Source: Phytophthora quininea
Taxonomy: Eukaryota > Oomycota > Peronosporomycetes > Peronosporales > Peronosporaceae
Direction: 5' to 3'
NCBI GenBank assembly: GCA_011947345.1
Contig: JAAVTG010000039.1
Coordinates: 124,001-188,000, forward strand
Length of the DNA: 64,000 bases
The position numbers and the translations under genes were made by a program. Below the pieces are notes generated by a model. It saw only the letters and a list, made by a program, of their open reading frames with translations, was not told where the DNA came from and did no database searches. Within the stretch, counting starts at the first letter, position 1, and every line of letters starts with the position of its first letter. This document shows, piece after piece, positions 25,276 to 36,814 of the stretch.

Positions 25276-26546
25276 ATGCACCTGAACACGCAGCTGTTGC
25301 GGCTGACACTGCGGCATGTAGGTCCTATCGCCTCGACCTGCAATTGCGAGGTCTCCACGCATCTGTTGCGGTGCCGGCGCGTCGCAACCGTCGAGGATCA
25401 CCCAGCTCCGCGACCCCGAAGCAGACAGTCTTCAATGGTTCGGGTAGCGATGAGGTATCAATACTGTCTCCATAGCCACCGTCAATCAATTGCAGCGCAA
25501 TTAAAATGCTGACGGTAATGGCGTTTGTTGCAGCTGAACGACGAGGAGATCGAGCAGTGGTTCAAGGAGATTCAGCAGCAGTACCCTAGCAAACGAGTCG
25601 AAGAGGAGGAAGAAGAGCTGCCGGACTCAATGGAGCTGGTCGAAGACGACGAGGAAGAAGACGAGGAAGAGTTCGATGATGAAACGGAAGATTTCCTGGA
25701 CGAGGGTGAGGAGCTCTTTCGGCTAAGCCCGGGGAGTTCCAGAAGCGCATGGAGACGTTCGACCAGCGCCACGCTGACGAGGCCGACGACGATGAGGACG
25801 ACATGCCTGAGATTGAACGCGCCACCCAACGCATCTCAAAAGAAGCTGGCTAAAGTGCTGGGAGAACTCAACCCGAACAGACCATCGACTGGGAAAAGCG
25901 TTGAGCCGACGCCAAATTCGAGCACGAGTACGCTGCACTTGCACGGGAATGGATGCCTGCTTTTGTATTAACTTCTATCTGTATCTGCACAGAGAACAAG
26001 AACATGGCCCCGTTAGAGAAGAAGCCCAAGAAGGACAAGTCAGAGCGCGTGTCGTACCGCCAGGAGAGTGTGGGTGTTTCTGTGCTCGAGTTCGTTCAAA
26101 ATCTTCTGATCGACCATGCCGACTTGTCGGGGCTGATATTGTGCCCACTATCGTCGAGGTGCGGCAACAAAATTATCGGCTTGCTCTGTTTTTGAGATTC
26201 TCATATTTCTTGTTTGCAGGCCAACGTTTCTCCTGACCTGCGGCGGATTGTGTTGTTCTGGGTCCCCGTACGTTTGCACTCGGACAACCAAGCCATCGGA
26301 AAGAAGAAAGTGGAGGCTGTGAAGAACCGTCTCAGAAACCAGGAACGCTGGGTTCGTCGAAATGTCACGCAGCATTTGAACCTGAAGGTACGCCGTCGCT
26401 GTCATGGCCGTACACTCTGTTATAACGTGCTAACTGCGCTTGTATAGTATTCTCCTGTGGTTGTGTTCAAGCAGCAGAAGGAGGCCAAGGCTGAGGAGGC
26501 TCGGACGCTCTTCGACGACGAAATGAAGTGGTTGGACAAGGTATAA
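25276..26546 (+). CDS. Ribosome-binding factor A (RBFA) homologue, probably mitochondrial
   Basis: RbfA binds the small ribosomal subunit late in assembly. The KH-like RbfA domain is recognised by VSVLEFVQNLL, then ANVSPDLRRIVLFWVPV, then WVRRNVTQHLNLKYSP. The start at 25276 gives an Arg/Leu-rich, acid-poor N-terminus (MHLNTQLLRLTLRHVG) that looks like a mitochondrial targeting sequence. Exon 1 ends at 25443 and exon 2 begins at 25534. A highly acidic tract (EEEEEELPDS, EDDEEEDEEE) sits between presequence and domain. Several single-base frame changes occur at 25720-25930 and at the G run 26129-26132. The stop is at 26544-26546. The acidic insertion is unusual for bacterial RbfA but common in eukaryotic relatives. 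Confidence 0.75.
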
Positions 26547-26667
26547 GTCCTTGAGCAACACCAATGGACAATCGTTTCTCGATAGAAGCATTTGTTCATT
26601 CGCTTGCTGCCCCGTTGCTCTGAGGGGGAACAATGATTCGACTTACTTCGCAGGCGTTATGCCTCAC

Positions 26668-27600
26668 TTACTTCTGCACAAGTTCGTACATGTCCGAACG
26701 GGTCTGGTTCGTGGTGGGGATGTTACGGCGCATCTCCTCGACGTTCTCGAGGTCGACGTCAGCGTACACGATGGCTTCGTTGTGGCCGCACGTAGCCACG
26801 ACCTCTCCCCAGGGCGAGATGACGGTTGAGTGGCCCCAAGCCTGGTAGCCGCCCTCAGGTCCACGCGCAGGCGAGGTGGCTGCCACATACAGCTGGTTGT
26901 CCACGGCACGAGCACGCTGCAGCAGCTCCCAGTGCGCCGGGCCCGTGGTGAGGTTGAAGGCGCCCGGGAAGAGCAGCACCTTGGCTCCCTGCTTCTTCAT
27001 GAGCATGGACAGCTCCGGAAAGCGGATATCGTAGCAGATGCCGACGCCAATCTTGCCGTAGGGCGTGTCGAAGAGCGTCATGGTGTTGCCGGCAGACAGC
27101 GTGTCCGACTCCTTGAACGTGATCTTGCCAGGCACGTCAATATCGAACAGGTGCACCTTGCGGTGCTTGCCCAGGATCTCGCCCTCGGGCGAGTAGATGA
27201 CGCTGGTGTTGTAGACCTTGCCGGCCGCGTCCTTCTCCGGGATGGAGCCGCCCACGAGGAAGATCTTGAGCTCGGCTGCCAGCTTGGACAGCGCGAAGGT
27301 GGACGGGTGGTCCTTCTCGTTCAGCTGCGCCTTCTTGTCCGGGATCTCCTCGGCGTACTGCGGGAAGGACGTCGTGGCGTACGGCGAGTTCCAGCACTCG
27401 GGCAGCGACACAACCTGCGCCTGATTCTTGGCGGCCTCGGTGACGGCGGCCGTGGCTGTGGCGATGTTCTTCTGCTTGTCATCGCCCACGGCGATCTGGC
27501 ACAGCGCCAGCTTAAACTTGGGGGCGGACGTGCTCATGAGACTCGAGTGGCGCGGCGCGAAGAGATGGTGGGCTTGGGATCTGATGGTGCGGCGCAGCAT
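26668..27600 (-). CDS. Omega-amidase / nitrilase-superfamily hydrolase (NIT2-like)
   Basis: NIT2 hydrolyses alpha-ketoglutaramate and alpha-ketosuccinamate, completing glutamine transamination. The catalytic triad motifs are all visible: PECWNSPY (Glu), KHRKVHLFDID (Lys) and GVGICYDIRFPE (Cys). The C-terminal GHSTVISPWGE segment is also typical. The start at 27600 gives a mitochondrial-type leader (MLRRTIRSQ) before KFKLALCQIAVG; an internal Met shortly before the domain could give a cytosolic form. A single uninterrupted exon of about 310 residues, close to the family length. It is convergent with RBFA and divergent from the next small gene. Confidence 0.93.
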   Translation of the reverse strand: MLRRTIRSQAHHLFAPRHSSLMSTSAPKFKLALCQIAVGDDKQKNIATATAAVTEAAKNQAQVVSLPECWNSPYATTSFPQYAEEIPDKKAQLNEKDHPSTFALSKLAAELKIFLVGGSIPEKDAAGKVYNTSVIYSPEGEILGKHRKVHLFDIDVPGKITFKESDTLSAGNTMTLFDTPYGKIGVGICYDIRFPELSMLMKKQGAKVLLFPGAFNLTTGPAHWELLQRARAVDNQLYVAATSPARGPEGGYQAWGHSTVISPWGEVVATCGHNEAIVYADVDLENVEEMRRNIPTTNQTRSDMYELVQK

Positions 27601-27787
27601 GATCGAGTTCCCCGAATCGCCAATCAAAAACGTCAGCAGCTAGATTAGGACGTATATCCTTAGTTTGAACTTCCTAGAGTAGGATTTCACTACTGCACTT
27701 TGATATCCTCACGTGAACATGCTCCCGCTGCGGGTGCGTCTAGCTTTGAGCTGTCCATGACGAGACTGCACACTAACTTTTGATGCA

Positions 27788-28571
27788 ATGCAGATTGCTC
27801 GACACATTCGTCGTATCGGCTTCTCTCAGACGCCTCTGCGTCGCCTCAGTTACGGCGCGGCGCCGCACTCTGGGGGCCAAGACAACTCGTCCTTCTTCAC
27901 TCTGCTGGGGCTGGCAGGAGTCGTTGGGTACGACCTCACCGCGTGTATATAACTGGAGATGTACTGATTAGAAACGTTGCTGTGGCTTTGGTAGTGGCGT
28001 GGCGTACGTCTACTACGACCCGGACGTGCTGCCTGCGAGCGTGAAGAAGTGGCTGCCGATCCAAGAGGTCGAGGGCCGCGGCATGAGTCTGGAAGAGTAC
28101 GAGCAATGGCGTGCCAAGCAAGGAGGATACCCGATGGTAGCTACTGAAAAGAAGGAGGAGGCTAAGACGGCAGACCAAGAAGAGGATATGGCGCCTCCGA
28201 GCGGTAGCAGGCTGTAGTTGTGCTTTGTGGGTCTGGTCTTCTGGTGCTGACTATTGGTGGTGTGCTTGATGCAGACGATATTCCGATCCCCCATGGCGAC
28301 GTGTCTCCGAAGGAGATGAAGGCGTCGCTGGAGAAGATGCTGGCCGAAGCGAAAGAGAACGAGGCTGCGTTCATCGCCGACATGAAGAAGAACAAAACCC
28401 CGGTCTCGGACGAAGATCGCCAAATGGTCAGTGCATGAACCGATGATGCATGGCTTTAGCTGCTGATAACTAACGCTGTCGATGTTGCTTTAATTGACAC
28501 AGCTGCAAGCGTTTAAGGACGAGAAGGCTCGGTTAGAAAAGCAGTTGAAGTTCGTGAAGTACGGCAAGTAG
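27788..28571 (+). CDS. Small conserved-looking mitochondrial membrane protein, function unknown
   Basis: Four exons join into about 190 residues. The N-terminus (MQIARHIRRIGF) is basic and amphipathic, like a mitochondrial presequence. A single membrane segment (FFTLLGLAGVVG, then a bulky VAYVYY) follows, then a charged region with MSLEEYEQWRAKQGG and a lysine/glutamate-rich coiled-coil C-terminus. Splices: after GVVG (GTACGACC donor), after SGS (donor in GTAGCAGG), and QM|LQ before the last exon. The stop is the TAG at 28569-28571. I do not recognise the family. The topology fits an inner-membrane-anchored protein with a long soluble C-terminal helix. Confidence 0.65.
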
Positions 28572-28697
28572 GAGAACATTGTTGCCCTGAGCCAGCTTTG
28601 GAATGGGCTTGTGGCTTGAGTTGGACTACCACCACAAAGTGATAAACAAAAGTGAATGGTAACTCTCATTCTGGACGAGCAGCCGTCGTCACAACAT

Positions 28698-30690
28698 CTA
28701 TTCTTTCTTCGTCTTAGAGACACGTTCTTCTTCAGGCTGCGCAGTCCACTGCCAGTACGTCAAGTACGCCAGGATCAACACGAAGTGACAGCAAGAGTAC
28801 GCAGCAAACACGTAGTCGTGGATGTGCGGATATCTTGCGGGCGGGATGATTAGTACTTGTGCAGCATGAATGACCAAAATCCCCAATAGGGAAACCTGTT
28901 CAGGAAGCGCATATTCACAATGTTAGAAGCACGAAACTTAGATCTCACAGAAACTCACTCGTACCATCACATAAGCGCGAACAAGAAAGTGAGGACTACC
29001 GTCGTGTTGATAACCTGGAGCAACCGCTACGCCCTGTGTGTGAAGGTGGCTGCTTGAGCCTGACGTGAGAGCTGGAAAGACTGCCACACTAGCGTATGCG
29101 AGCTGAAGCACAATGTACGGGATAACCAGGCCGTCCTTCTTGAGAAGAAAATACATGCTGCTCGAAACACAACAAAAGCCTCAGCGACCAATCTAACATC
29201 AAGACAAAAACAACAAACAAACCTGAACGTTGATAACACGCTGAACCACCCAGCAAGAAGAGAGTTGTACGAGAAGAGAAATGAAATCGGAAGCAAGGGT
29301 AGTAAGATCGTCTTTTCGTGGACTGCAACACAACGGATTGGAGTGTAAGCGCAATTGACTCTCGGACACTTCTAGCTGATTAATACGCACCTTGGAATGA
29401 AAAGAGGAAGAACGAGAGCGAGCAGACAGCAAGCGAAAGCACAAACCGCAGGCTTGTAGGTTTCCGCCTCAACAAATCAACCACCGACGGAGTAAAACCT
29501 GCAAAGGTCAACGCCGTGCTACACAGAACAACGTAGTCCGATTTATTTTCACTGTACAGCAATTGAGCAAGTTGGTAACATACCACAAGCGCATTTGGGT
29601 CGCGGGCGCTACACGCTGTCTGATTTTAATGATGAAATCGGCGATGCACCAGAAATTGGCCACTTTATCCTCGAAGAGGCCGCGGTTGAAGGGGAAGATA
29701 CGCCGGACAACTGCAAAATCCAGCAGCACTGGTTAGATATAGCCGAAAGTCGTGTTTCAGCTGCAACACCTACCTTGAGTCATCGTAGACAAGCATGTTT
29801 CACCCGCTGAAGGATACACGCAGAACGGAAACCACATCAATGCAAACGTGATACCAACTGCAAGAGCCAGCTTGACCAGGTGGAAGACGAAGAGCCTCCT
29901 GTAAAAGCAGCGTGCAAGGAGATACACCCCAAATGCGGGTGCGTAGTACAGCGCCATTTGTTTGAAGTTGAGCGCCAAGCAGTAGCAAACACCGCCCAGG
30001 AATTCTTGTCCTTGTAAAATGAGCGCCACCCCCAGCGCCGTGAATCCCAAGCAGACGTTGTTATACTGCAACAAACAAAGTCAAAGTTCAAGAAGAGAAC
30101 CTCCTTAACATCCACACCAGCTGGTTATGTACCTGAAAGTGTCCGTGATCGATCAGCAGAATCGCAGGCTGCAGCAACACCAATATCACGAATGCAGTGC
30201 GTCGCGTCCATTGCTTTGTGCCATAAAGTGCCCGCGCCACATAGTAAATTGCCGGTATGAACAGCAACACATCGCAGACCAGCACCGAAGAGCGCATGAA
30301 CACTTTGCTGGTAGCGGACTCGTATCCTCTGGAGCTCGAGAGCTGCACCATCTCCGGCTCTGTGACTTGTGCCGCGCGTCCGAAGAGATACGACACGTAG
30401 GCGGTCAACGGCGGGTAATCGAGTCCCCAGTACAGCAGATCGTTGGTCGTAGAGTTGAAGTACCAATCCGAGACTGGCAGACTGGTGGTGATCTCCATCC
30501 AGTGCCGTTGGGCCTCGTAGTCGCCAAACATGGGCGGCGTGTGTTCTCCAGAGTACGAGTGCAGTCCCACCAGCCAGCGCACCAGCAGCAAGAACAGCCA
30601 CACGAGTAGCGCTCCCGATCGCGTCTCGCCATTCTCCTCCAGGTACTGCAGGCCGCGCTGCAGCAGTGCCGGCGAGCTGCTGACGCTCAT
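28698..30690 (-). CDS. ALG6: Dolichyl-P-Glc:Man9GlcNAc2-PP-dolichol alpha-1,3-glucosyltransferase (ALG6)
   Basis: ALG6 adds the first glucose to the lipid-linked oligosaccharide in the ER lumen (GT57 family). Diagnostic segments are DYPPLTAY, IDHGHFQYNNVCLG, ALNFKQMALYYAPAF and RIFPFNRGLFEDKVANFWC. It is strongly hydrophobic with about ten or more membrane helices. Exon 1 is 30133-30690 and ends at HFQ. Later exons read through 30065, about 29780, 29750-29600, 29520-29400, 29320-29220, 29160-28940 and 28900-28698. It is divergent from the HSD10-type gene across only 129 bp. The C-terminus is a lysine-rich tail (SKTKKE), compatible with ER retention. Confidence 0.92.
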
Positions 30691-30819
30691 GTTTGCCGAA
30701 AATCGCAGTGATGACGCGGCTACTATCCCCGTTATAGTGACTACTCACAATAGTGACTTCTATAGTTGAAGTTCAATTGGATCTGCTGAAAGTCCCCACC
30801 ACAATCGCAGTCGCTCCCC
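30691..30819. promoter_or_regulatory. Short bidirectional promoter, ALG6 (-) / HSD10-like (+)
   Basis: Only 129 bp separate the two start codons, so both core promoters must lie here. It contains a local inverted arrangement of TATAGTGACT and AGTCACTAT-like words near 30735-30770. Confidence 0.5.
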
Positions 30820-31782
30820 ATGGCTCTCGCTTCCCGCATCGCGATCGTGACTGGCGCTGCCTCGGGCCTTGGCAGGGCCACAGCCACTCGCTTCGTGCAG
30901 AACGGTGCGCGTGTGATCCTGTGCGACCTGCCAACCAGCGACGGCGTCAACGTGGCGCGCGAGCTCGGCGTCTCGTGCCACTTCAGCCCTACAGACGTAC
31001 GCGCCTGCATTTCGTCGCCATACGGAGCAAGTGTTGATAACATGGGGAATGACTGACTGAATAGGTGACCAATGAAGACGACGTGGCGGCTGCGCTGGAC
31101 CTGGCCGAGTCTTCCTTTGGGGAGCCCGTGAACACTGCCGTAAACTGCGCAGGCATCGCGCTGGCCATCAAGACGCTGAGCAAGAAGGGCGTGCACCAGC
31201 TCTTCCAGTTCCAGCAGACACTCAATGTCAACACCGTTGGGTCGTTCAACGTCGCACGTCTGGCAGCGGAGCGGTGAGCTAGCACCAAGTTAAGTTTTGA
31301 CAAAGTAAATCTAAAAAGCTCTTGGATGTTCTATCAGCATGGCGAAGACACGGCCTGGACCTGGTGGCGAGCGTGGTGTTATTATCAACACTGCTAGCAT
31401 TGCTGCGTACGACGGACAGATCGGCCAGGCAGCGTATTCTGCCAGCAAAGGAGCTATCGTTGGGATGACGCTGCCGCTCGCTCGTGACCTCGCCTCGTAC
31501 GGCATCCGCGTGAACACAATCGCACCTGGTACGAATAACCTTGCGCCGGTGTTGATGAATAATCAATTTGACGGCTTATGCGCTGCAGGATTGTTCATGA
31601 CGCCTTTGCTGGCTGGGCTGCCGGAAAAGATGCAGCAGCAGCTCGGCGAGAGCGTCCCCTTCCCGAGCCGCCTCGGTAACCCCGAAGAGTATGCGCAGCT
31701 CGTCCATTCTATCATCGACAACAAGATGATTAACGGAGAGACCATCCGTCTTGACGGTGCTCTCCGCATGCCGCCAAAGTAG
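30820..31782 (+). CDS. Short-chain dehydrogenase, HSD17B10-like (3-hydroxyacyl-CoA dehydrogenase type 2)
   Basis: An NAD-dependent SDR of the mitochondrial HSD10 type. Motifs: TGAASGLGR (cofactor binding), NCAG, catalytic Ser in [11 protein letters not shown] and YSASKGAI with catalytic Tyr and Lys. The ending [15 protein letters not shown] is typical of HSD10. Four exons: 30820-30996, 31065-31273, 31338-31528 and 31589-31782. The last intron (31529-31588) is 60 nt, has no stop and is a multiple of three; splicing restores the conserved [11 protein letters not shown] junction. Likely roles are isoleucine and branched fatty acid oxidation; a moonlighting role in mitochondrial RNase P is known in animals but cannot be judged here. 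Confidence 0.92.
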
Positions 31783-31849
31783 CGGTACAATGTGGTTCAA
31801 GGCTTGTGCAAGAACAATATTTCTCATTAAACAGCAATAAATACGTCCG

Positions 31850-33636
31850 CTACATGCGGCCATGGACATCCTGGACTACAGCAGCTATATCCTGTAGGTT
31901 GGAGCCATGTACTCGATCGATAATGTCAAACAGATCCTTCTCGGATTCGATGGAGAGAAGTTTTTCACGTCCAATAACTTCGATTACACAGGCGTAGATG
32001 CACTCAAACGATGTGTCGGCTACTTCACGCATTGAGCGCTTCAAAAGCTCCGAGAAGAATTCCACGACAAAAGTCTCAGGACCAGTGAAATACAATAGCG
32101 CGATCCAGCTTCTTGGTGGACAATAAACCTTCAAGTCCAGCAGGATCGAGCCCTGCTTGAATAGAATGCTACAAACACCTCGCGTACGTGAAAGAGGCTG
32201 CATTATTCCTTCACGAAGCACTTTAGCTTTCGTGAGCGCAGCCACCACTTGTTGGAAACAGGTTTCATCATTTCATCATTTACCGTTGTGGAATCCCCTC
32301 AGTTTGAGGAATTGCAACGAGGATATCGAGTACCGAGACAAACGCTGCACCGCGAGAGAAGGATCCGCAGGGAATACTTGCGCCTCCTTATTCCACTTCT
32401 TGAGATGGATGAGAACAGCGCTGAATGCCATTTTCCCGTCGTGCTGGCTAATTACTGGCCGGCGAGTCATTGGAGATGTGTCGCACCCAAGCATTGGCCT
32501 TGCGCCAGCAGAATTCGCCAAATATTCCATTCCAACCCGTAAATGCTCAATTGAGGGCACACCTTGGGCCAGAGTATCCAACTGCTTGTCTGTAAGCTTG
32601 CACACGTCGATCGCTGAGCCACCTTGCCTCTCAATTAGTCTGCTTGCCTGCTTTGGCTTCATCCCGTAGATTTGGAGCAACTCACGCACTTGTTCAAACT
32701 TGAAGGCAGATCCCGCTGAACTAACATCCGTTGCATCAGTAAAGTACACTTCCTGCTGGTGGAGATAACTCTGCTTGTATTTGTCCCAGTATCGAGAAAT
32801 CACGCGCCACACATCTGTCGCCACACCTGCAACACTCGCTTTCCGAGTCACGTAGTCACTCAGAACAATTTCTCGGTCAGCTGTCTGGCCTAGCACATCA
32901 CTTTCCCACATGGCCGTAAACACCCTCCGCGCAAGTTTGCACGCCTGCACACGCCACCGTTGCAAACCTTGAAACTCACCCATCCAATAAACTCGTCCAT
33001 TGCTTGCAGACAGAACAGCAGCATGGGTCGGCGAATAGCACCACGGTGGACTTCGCACGACGTGCCATCATTCTGTAGCCAGCACGGCGACAGCTCACAC
33101 ATTCGGTCTGCGTCGTAGTAGTCCGCCAGTTCCAATCGTACACCAGGTAGAGAATTATGAGTAAGTAGATCGTTATTCACTAACGTCGTTGGAGTCAACG
33201 GAGTGGTCGTATCATCACCAGAATCTCCCTGCTCTTGGTCTGCCTGGAACTGGAAGTGCACGTGCCGATCTTGTCGTCGCTGGCTGCCAGGACTACTACT
33301 GTTCATTGCTCCAGGTAAGAAGAGCGAGCTGTCGGCCATGGACTCGTTGTAGGAGCTCTGACTAGTACCACTGGACCGCATACGCGGGGCATCAAACTCC
33401 ACGAGGTCGAACGAGTCGCTCGCGAAGGAGGAAGCCATGGGCCTGTTGGTATCATCTGGACTGGCGTGCTCCTGGTCTTCTTGCGGCACCACGCGTTCGA
33501 TGGCAGGAAACTTGTCCCGGATCGGGCGGATCTCCCGCGGCTCCTCGTCTAGCAGTTCGGCCAGCTCCAGGAAGAACTTGCGCTTCCTGTGCGGGTGCAG
33601 CGCCAGCCGCCGCAGCTGCAACGGCTCGTCCGGCAT
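31850..33636 (-). CDS. Family-X DNA polymerase-like protein with altered active site and unique N-terminal region
   Basis: The C-terminal half reads as a Pol beta/lambda-type core. A fingers-type HhH segment comes first (VRELLQIYGMKPKQASRLIERQG). A palm strand with CGSFSRG follows near 32360, then LLDLKVYCPPRSW, ALLYFTGP and SIESEKDLFD. In the palm, the usual G-D-x-D metal pair reads S-V-L-D, so the first catalytic Asp appears lost; the third Asp (LDLKV) is kept. The N-terminal half (start 33636) is Ser/Asp-rich, then holds a WMGEFQGLQRW region I do not recognise. Several frame changes occur (near 33060, 32380, 32270-32290), so the substitution could be affected by sequence error, although the codons around it are intact. 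It may be a divergent or inactive polymerase. Confidence 0.6.
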
Positions 33637-35021
33637 TTTGATTGACCCGAAAGAAAGGTGCGTACGTTTAGCATCGCTGACACAAGGTGTGTAAAATGAC
33701 AAAAAACGAAGCGATCCAAAACAAAAGGCAGCATGCACTAGAAAAACTATCGGATGTGTTTTCACGGGAGAAGCTACCGTCGGAACTTGTACATGCATTA
33801 CGATCGAAAAATGAGACGCCTGACTACCGTCGGGATCATATCAACGCCATAGCTCGTTCTGGTTCCCTTTGGAGGAACATTTTCGTTCTGGGCACCACAA
33901 TCAAATATCACACACAAGCATGGTTAGTTGTAGCTGTGGTTGAGTTTCTGTTGTTTCACATATCGAGCCCGTGATGCTGAGCAAAAATGTACAAATTGTT
34001 TTGTCAGTTGCCATCTTTTGCCAAATCGGACTTTGTCAATTGAAGCATCTTTTGCCATAGGATGACCAACAAATGTCTCTTGAGTCACTTATCGGACCAG
34101 CCCAGCCAAAATCAGCCGTGACGACACGTTATAGCGACAGTCCTGCTATACAACTCATATGCAGACGATGGCAAACAACGAAAGAGATGCCAGACCACTT
34201 GGCGAGACTTGCCCCAACGCCTTGTCGAGCATCTGGGCAAACGTACGGTAAAGTCTTGACTCATTTCGTATAGGTGTTTGTATGGGAAATGCTGCGCCAT
34301 CTGAAACATCGACGCAAAAATCGTCCCCAAAACTCAACGAAGCCGTCAAAGGACAAGTCGTTGCTGTTAGATTTCCACGTCGCTGCCACAAATTGGCAGC
34401 ACAGCCAGTGTGACCAAGCGAACCATCATGCACGTCTTCGAGTCGCACGCTGTACGGCTCGTGATGGCTATACTTTCTTTATACATTCAGCGTCCTCAAC
34501 TGGACAGCAACAAGATGGCATCGTTTGTGTGGGTGCGTAAGGTGTTAAGGGCCGAGCGAGGGTCGCCAGCTCGTTGGCAAGCGTCAGCTCAACGGCAACT
34601 TGCACTCCCTTGGCCTCCCTTGCCTAGTCCGCGGGCTCGTTGCTCGCCTTGTGGCCGGATGTGAGCGCCGTGCCCGTCAAGCTCTGGAGTTGCCATCAGC
34701 ATTCCTTGCGGACAGCGCCGTTTTGCCGTTTTCTTTTGAGGCTCTGTCCACAAATCCGACCCCTATTCGCCGCGAAAAATCTGTTCCGTCAGCTGGCGCT
34801 GTTCTCCAAGCCATCAGCGTCGGTCACTCCGGTCACCCCTTCAGTCAGAGAAGCCGCAAGTCAACCGCCGCGTCGGGCAGAGGGCGTCAAGCACCCAGCC
34901 TAGCCTAGCAGCCCAGCAGCCCAGCCGAACCAGCAGCTGAAGCCAGCGCCCAGCCAGATCTCAGCGAGGCCCGCGCCACCCTCACCCGCCCCACAACGAG
35001 CGCGACTCGACGCTCGCCGCC
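33637..35021. other. Gene-poor 1.4-kb region upstream of the homeobox gene
   Basis: The left part (33690-34540) has scattered frames up to about 95 codons with no recognisable domain. One (33696-33974 +) ends in a hydrophobic segment but has no other support. The right part (34550-35020) is GC-rich and resembles a long 5' UTR. Confidence 0.45.
34888..34975 (+). repeat. CAGCC-rich low-complexity tract in the homeobox 5' leader
   Basis: Imperfect repetition of CAGCC and CAGCCC words over about 90 bases, immediately upstream of the homeobox gene start. It is probably transcribed. Confidence 0.6.
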
Positions 35022-36722
35022 ATGATGACCGCGCAGCAGAGCGCCGACCAAGTCAAGAGCTTCTCATATCCGCACGGGTCGCCCGCCCCAGCAGCAGCCA
35101 ACAGCAGTACCAGCAGCATGTCCGGAGGCACCGCTACCGCCAGCAACGCCGCGTCGCCCCCGTGGCCGACAGGAAACGCAAGCAGCCGGACAGTCCGAGC
35201 GCCAACGGAAGCGCCGACGCCGCCGCAGGCGTCAAGAAGGAGCAGCCCTCCAAGAAGTCGCGCAGAGAGCTGCCGCCGCACACGGTGGCCATCCTCAAGG
35301 GCTGGATGCTCTCCCGCGAGCACGTCAAGCATCCGTACCCGACGGACGAGGTACGGCTAGTTGTTTCTAGTTGCTGCAACAACGTCTAACATGTGATCGA
35401 TCTGCTTACAGGACAAGCAAATGCTGCTGAAGAAGGGCATCAGCATGAAGCAGCTCACCAACTGGTTCACCAACGCCCGCAAGCGCATCTGGAAGCCCAT
35501 GATGCGACGCGAACACTCGCGGCAGCTCCAGTCAGCGATGGAGTTCGATCACACGGCCGTACGCGAGTTCCCAGGCGCCGGACTCAATCAGGACTACGCA
35601 GACAGCGCTTACGCCCCCGCCCGGCAGTGAGACACTCGTTCGACGCTGGAAGTCTTGGTGCTCCGCCACACCCGCTGCGAGCGCGCCGTTCGATCGATAC
35701 GCTCGACCACAGACCTTCCCGGTGAGCGCACCAATGTTTCCGCCTCGCGCGGTGCGCTCCATGTCTGAGGCTCCAGCGAGAGCAGATGTAGACGACTATC
35801 TCGATGCTGAGCGGATCCGTGAACGAGTGCTGGATGGCCACGCCCCGCGCAACAGTTTGTCCCCACGAGGCCACAAGATTTTGCAAGAATGGGTCAGCGC
35901 CAACGCTCGTCGCGACTATCCGTACCCGAACGACTCCGAGCGAGTGCAGCTTGCTCGGGAGACAGGATTGGATGTCTCGCAAGTCGATGGCTGGGTCACG
36001 AGTATGCGCGAGCAGATTGGTGCAACGCCCGTCCGTCCTGCTTCGTCCATTCCGTCGGCAGGCAACCCGGCATTCCCTCCCCTCCAGCTTACAATGAACG
36101 CAGATCTATCCCTACCAGCGGAAACCCCATGTTCCCCTCGGCCGACATCGACCGGCTCCATGCGACCTTCAATCCCCGCTTCAGCGCCACAGTTCCCACC
36201 ACCGGCAGTGAGTCGTGGTGCTAGTGGTGGACAATACCCGCCGTTCCCTGGGTCACAATACACGAGCTACGACGCAACGAGACCGACGCGCTCAATGACC
36301 ATCAGCGCGAGTCCGTACCTGCACCCTCCACCGCCCACGAGCTCGGCTGGCGCGGACGCTCAAGACCAGCGAGCTGCTGGCGCTTTGCCGTCACTATCCA
36401 GCCGCAACTTGCTAAGCCGACCACCTCCAGTTGTGACGAGTGGGCCTACCATGGGTCAGCCACGCGACGGCCGCTCTCGCACACTTGATATGGGTCAGTT
36501 CGCCGACGCGCGGCGGCGAAAGATGAACTTCCAAGACATTTTGGCGTCGACCAGCAATGCAGTTCCGGTTGCACCGCCCAGTGCTTTGCCTCAAGCGACC
36601 AGTCACCCCCAAGTAGCTCGAATTTGGAGAACGCATTTCCGAACAGTGTTGCGACGTCAACCGCAGCGTATGCAGACGCTGGTGACTCGAAGGCATCGTC
36701 CGAGCAGCAGCGAGTAGTATGA
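35022..36722 (+). CDS. TALE-class homeodomain protein with a second, degenerate homeodomain
   Basis: Homeodomain 1 (about 35262-35520) has the TALE three-residue loop extension (HPYPTDED) and a canonical recognition helix WFTNARKRIW. It is interrupted by an intron at 35351-35411, between DE and DK. A second homeodomain-like unit (about 35842-36030) keeps the spacing HKILQEWVSANARRDYPYP...LARETGLDVSQV, but its helix 3 reads GWVTSMREQ instead of WFxNxRxR. The rest is Pro/Ser-rich and disordered. The start is one of two adjacent ATGs at 35022. Frame breaks occur at the C run 35157-35161, near 35630, near 35715 and at the C run near 36607; corrected, the C-terminus ends at a TGA at 36720-36722. 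Probable nuclear transcription factor. Confidence 0.8.
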
Positions 36723-36814
36723 TGCAGTGGAATTCGTGACCCAATTGAGCTTACATTGCTAGCTTCATGTCGACCGTCGTCTCTATAATATACTGCCATC
36801 GGAGCTTTAGTCGT

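Noticed and set aside
26830..27648. 272-codon plus frame opposite the omega-amidase gene
   Set aside because: Antisense shadow of a GC-rich conserved exon; the minus-strand protein has an intact catalytic triad.
33696..33974. About 93-codon plus frame with a hydrophobic end
   Set aside because: No initiator, domain or splice partner supports it; it lies in an AT-rich gene-poor stretch.
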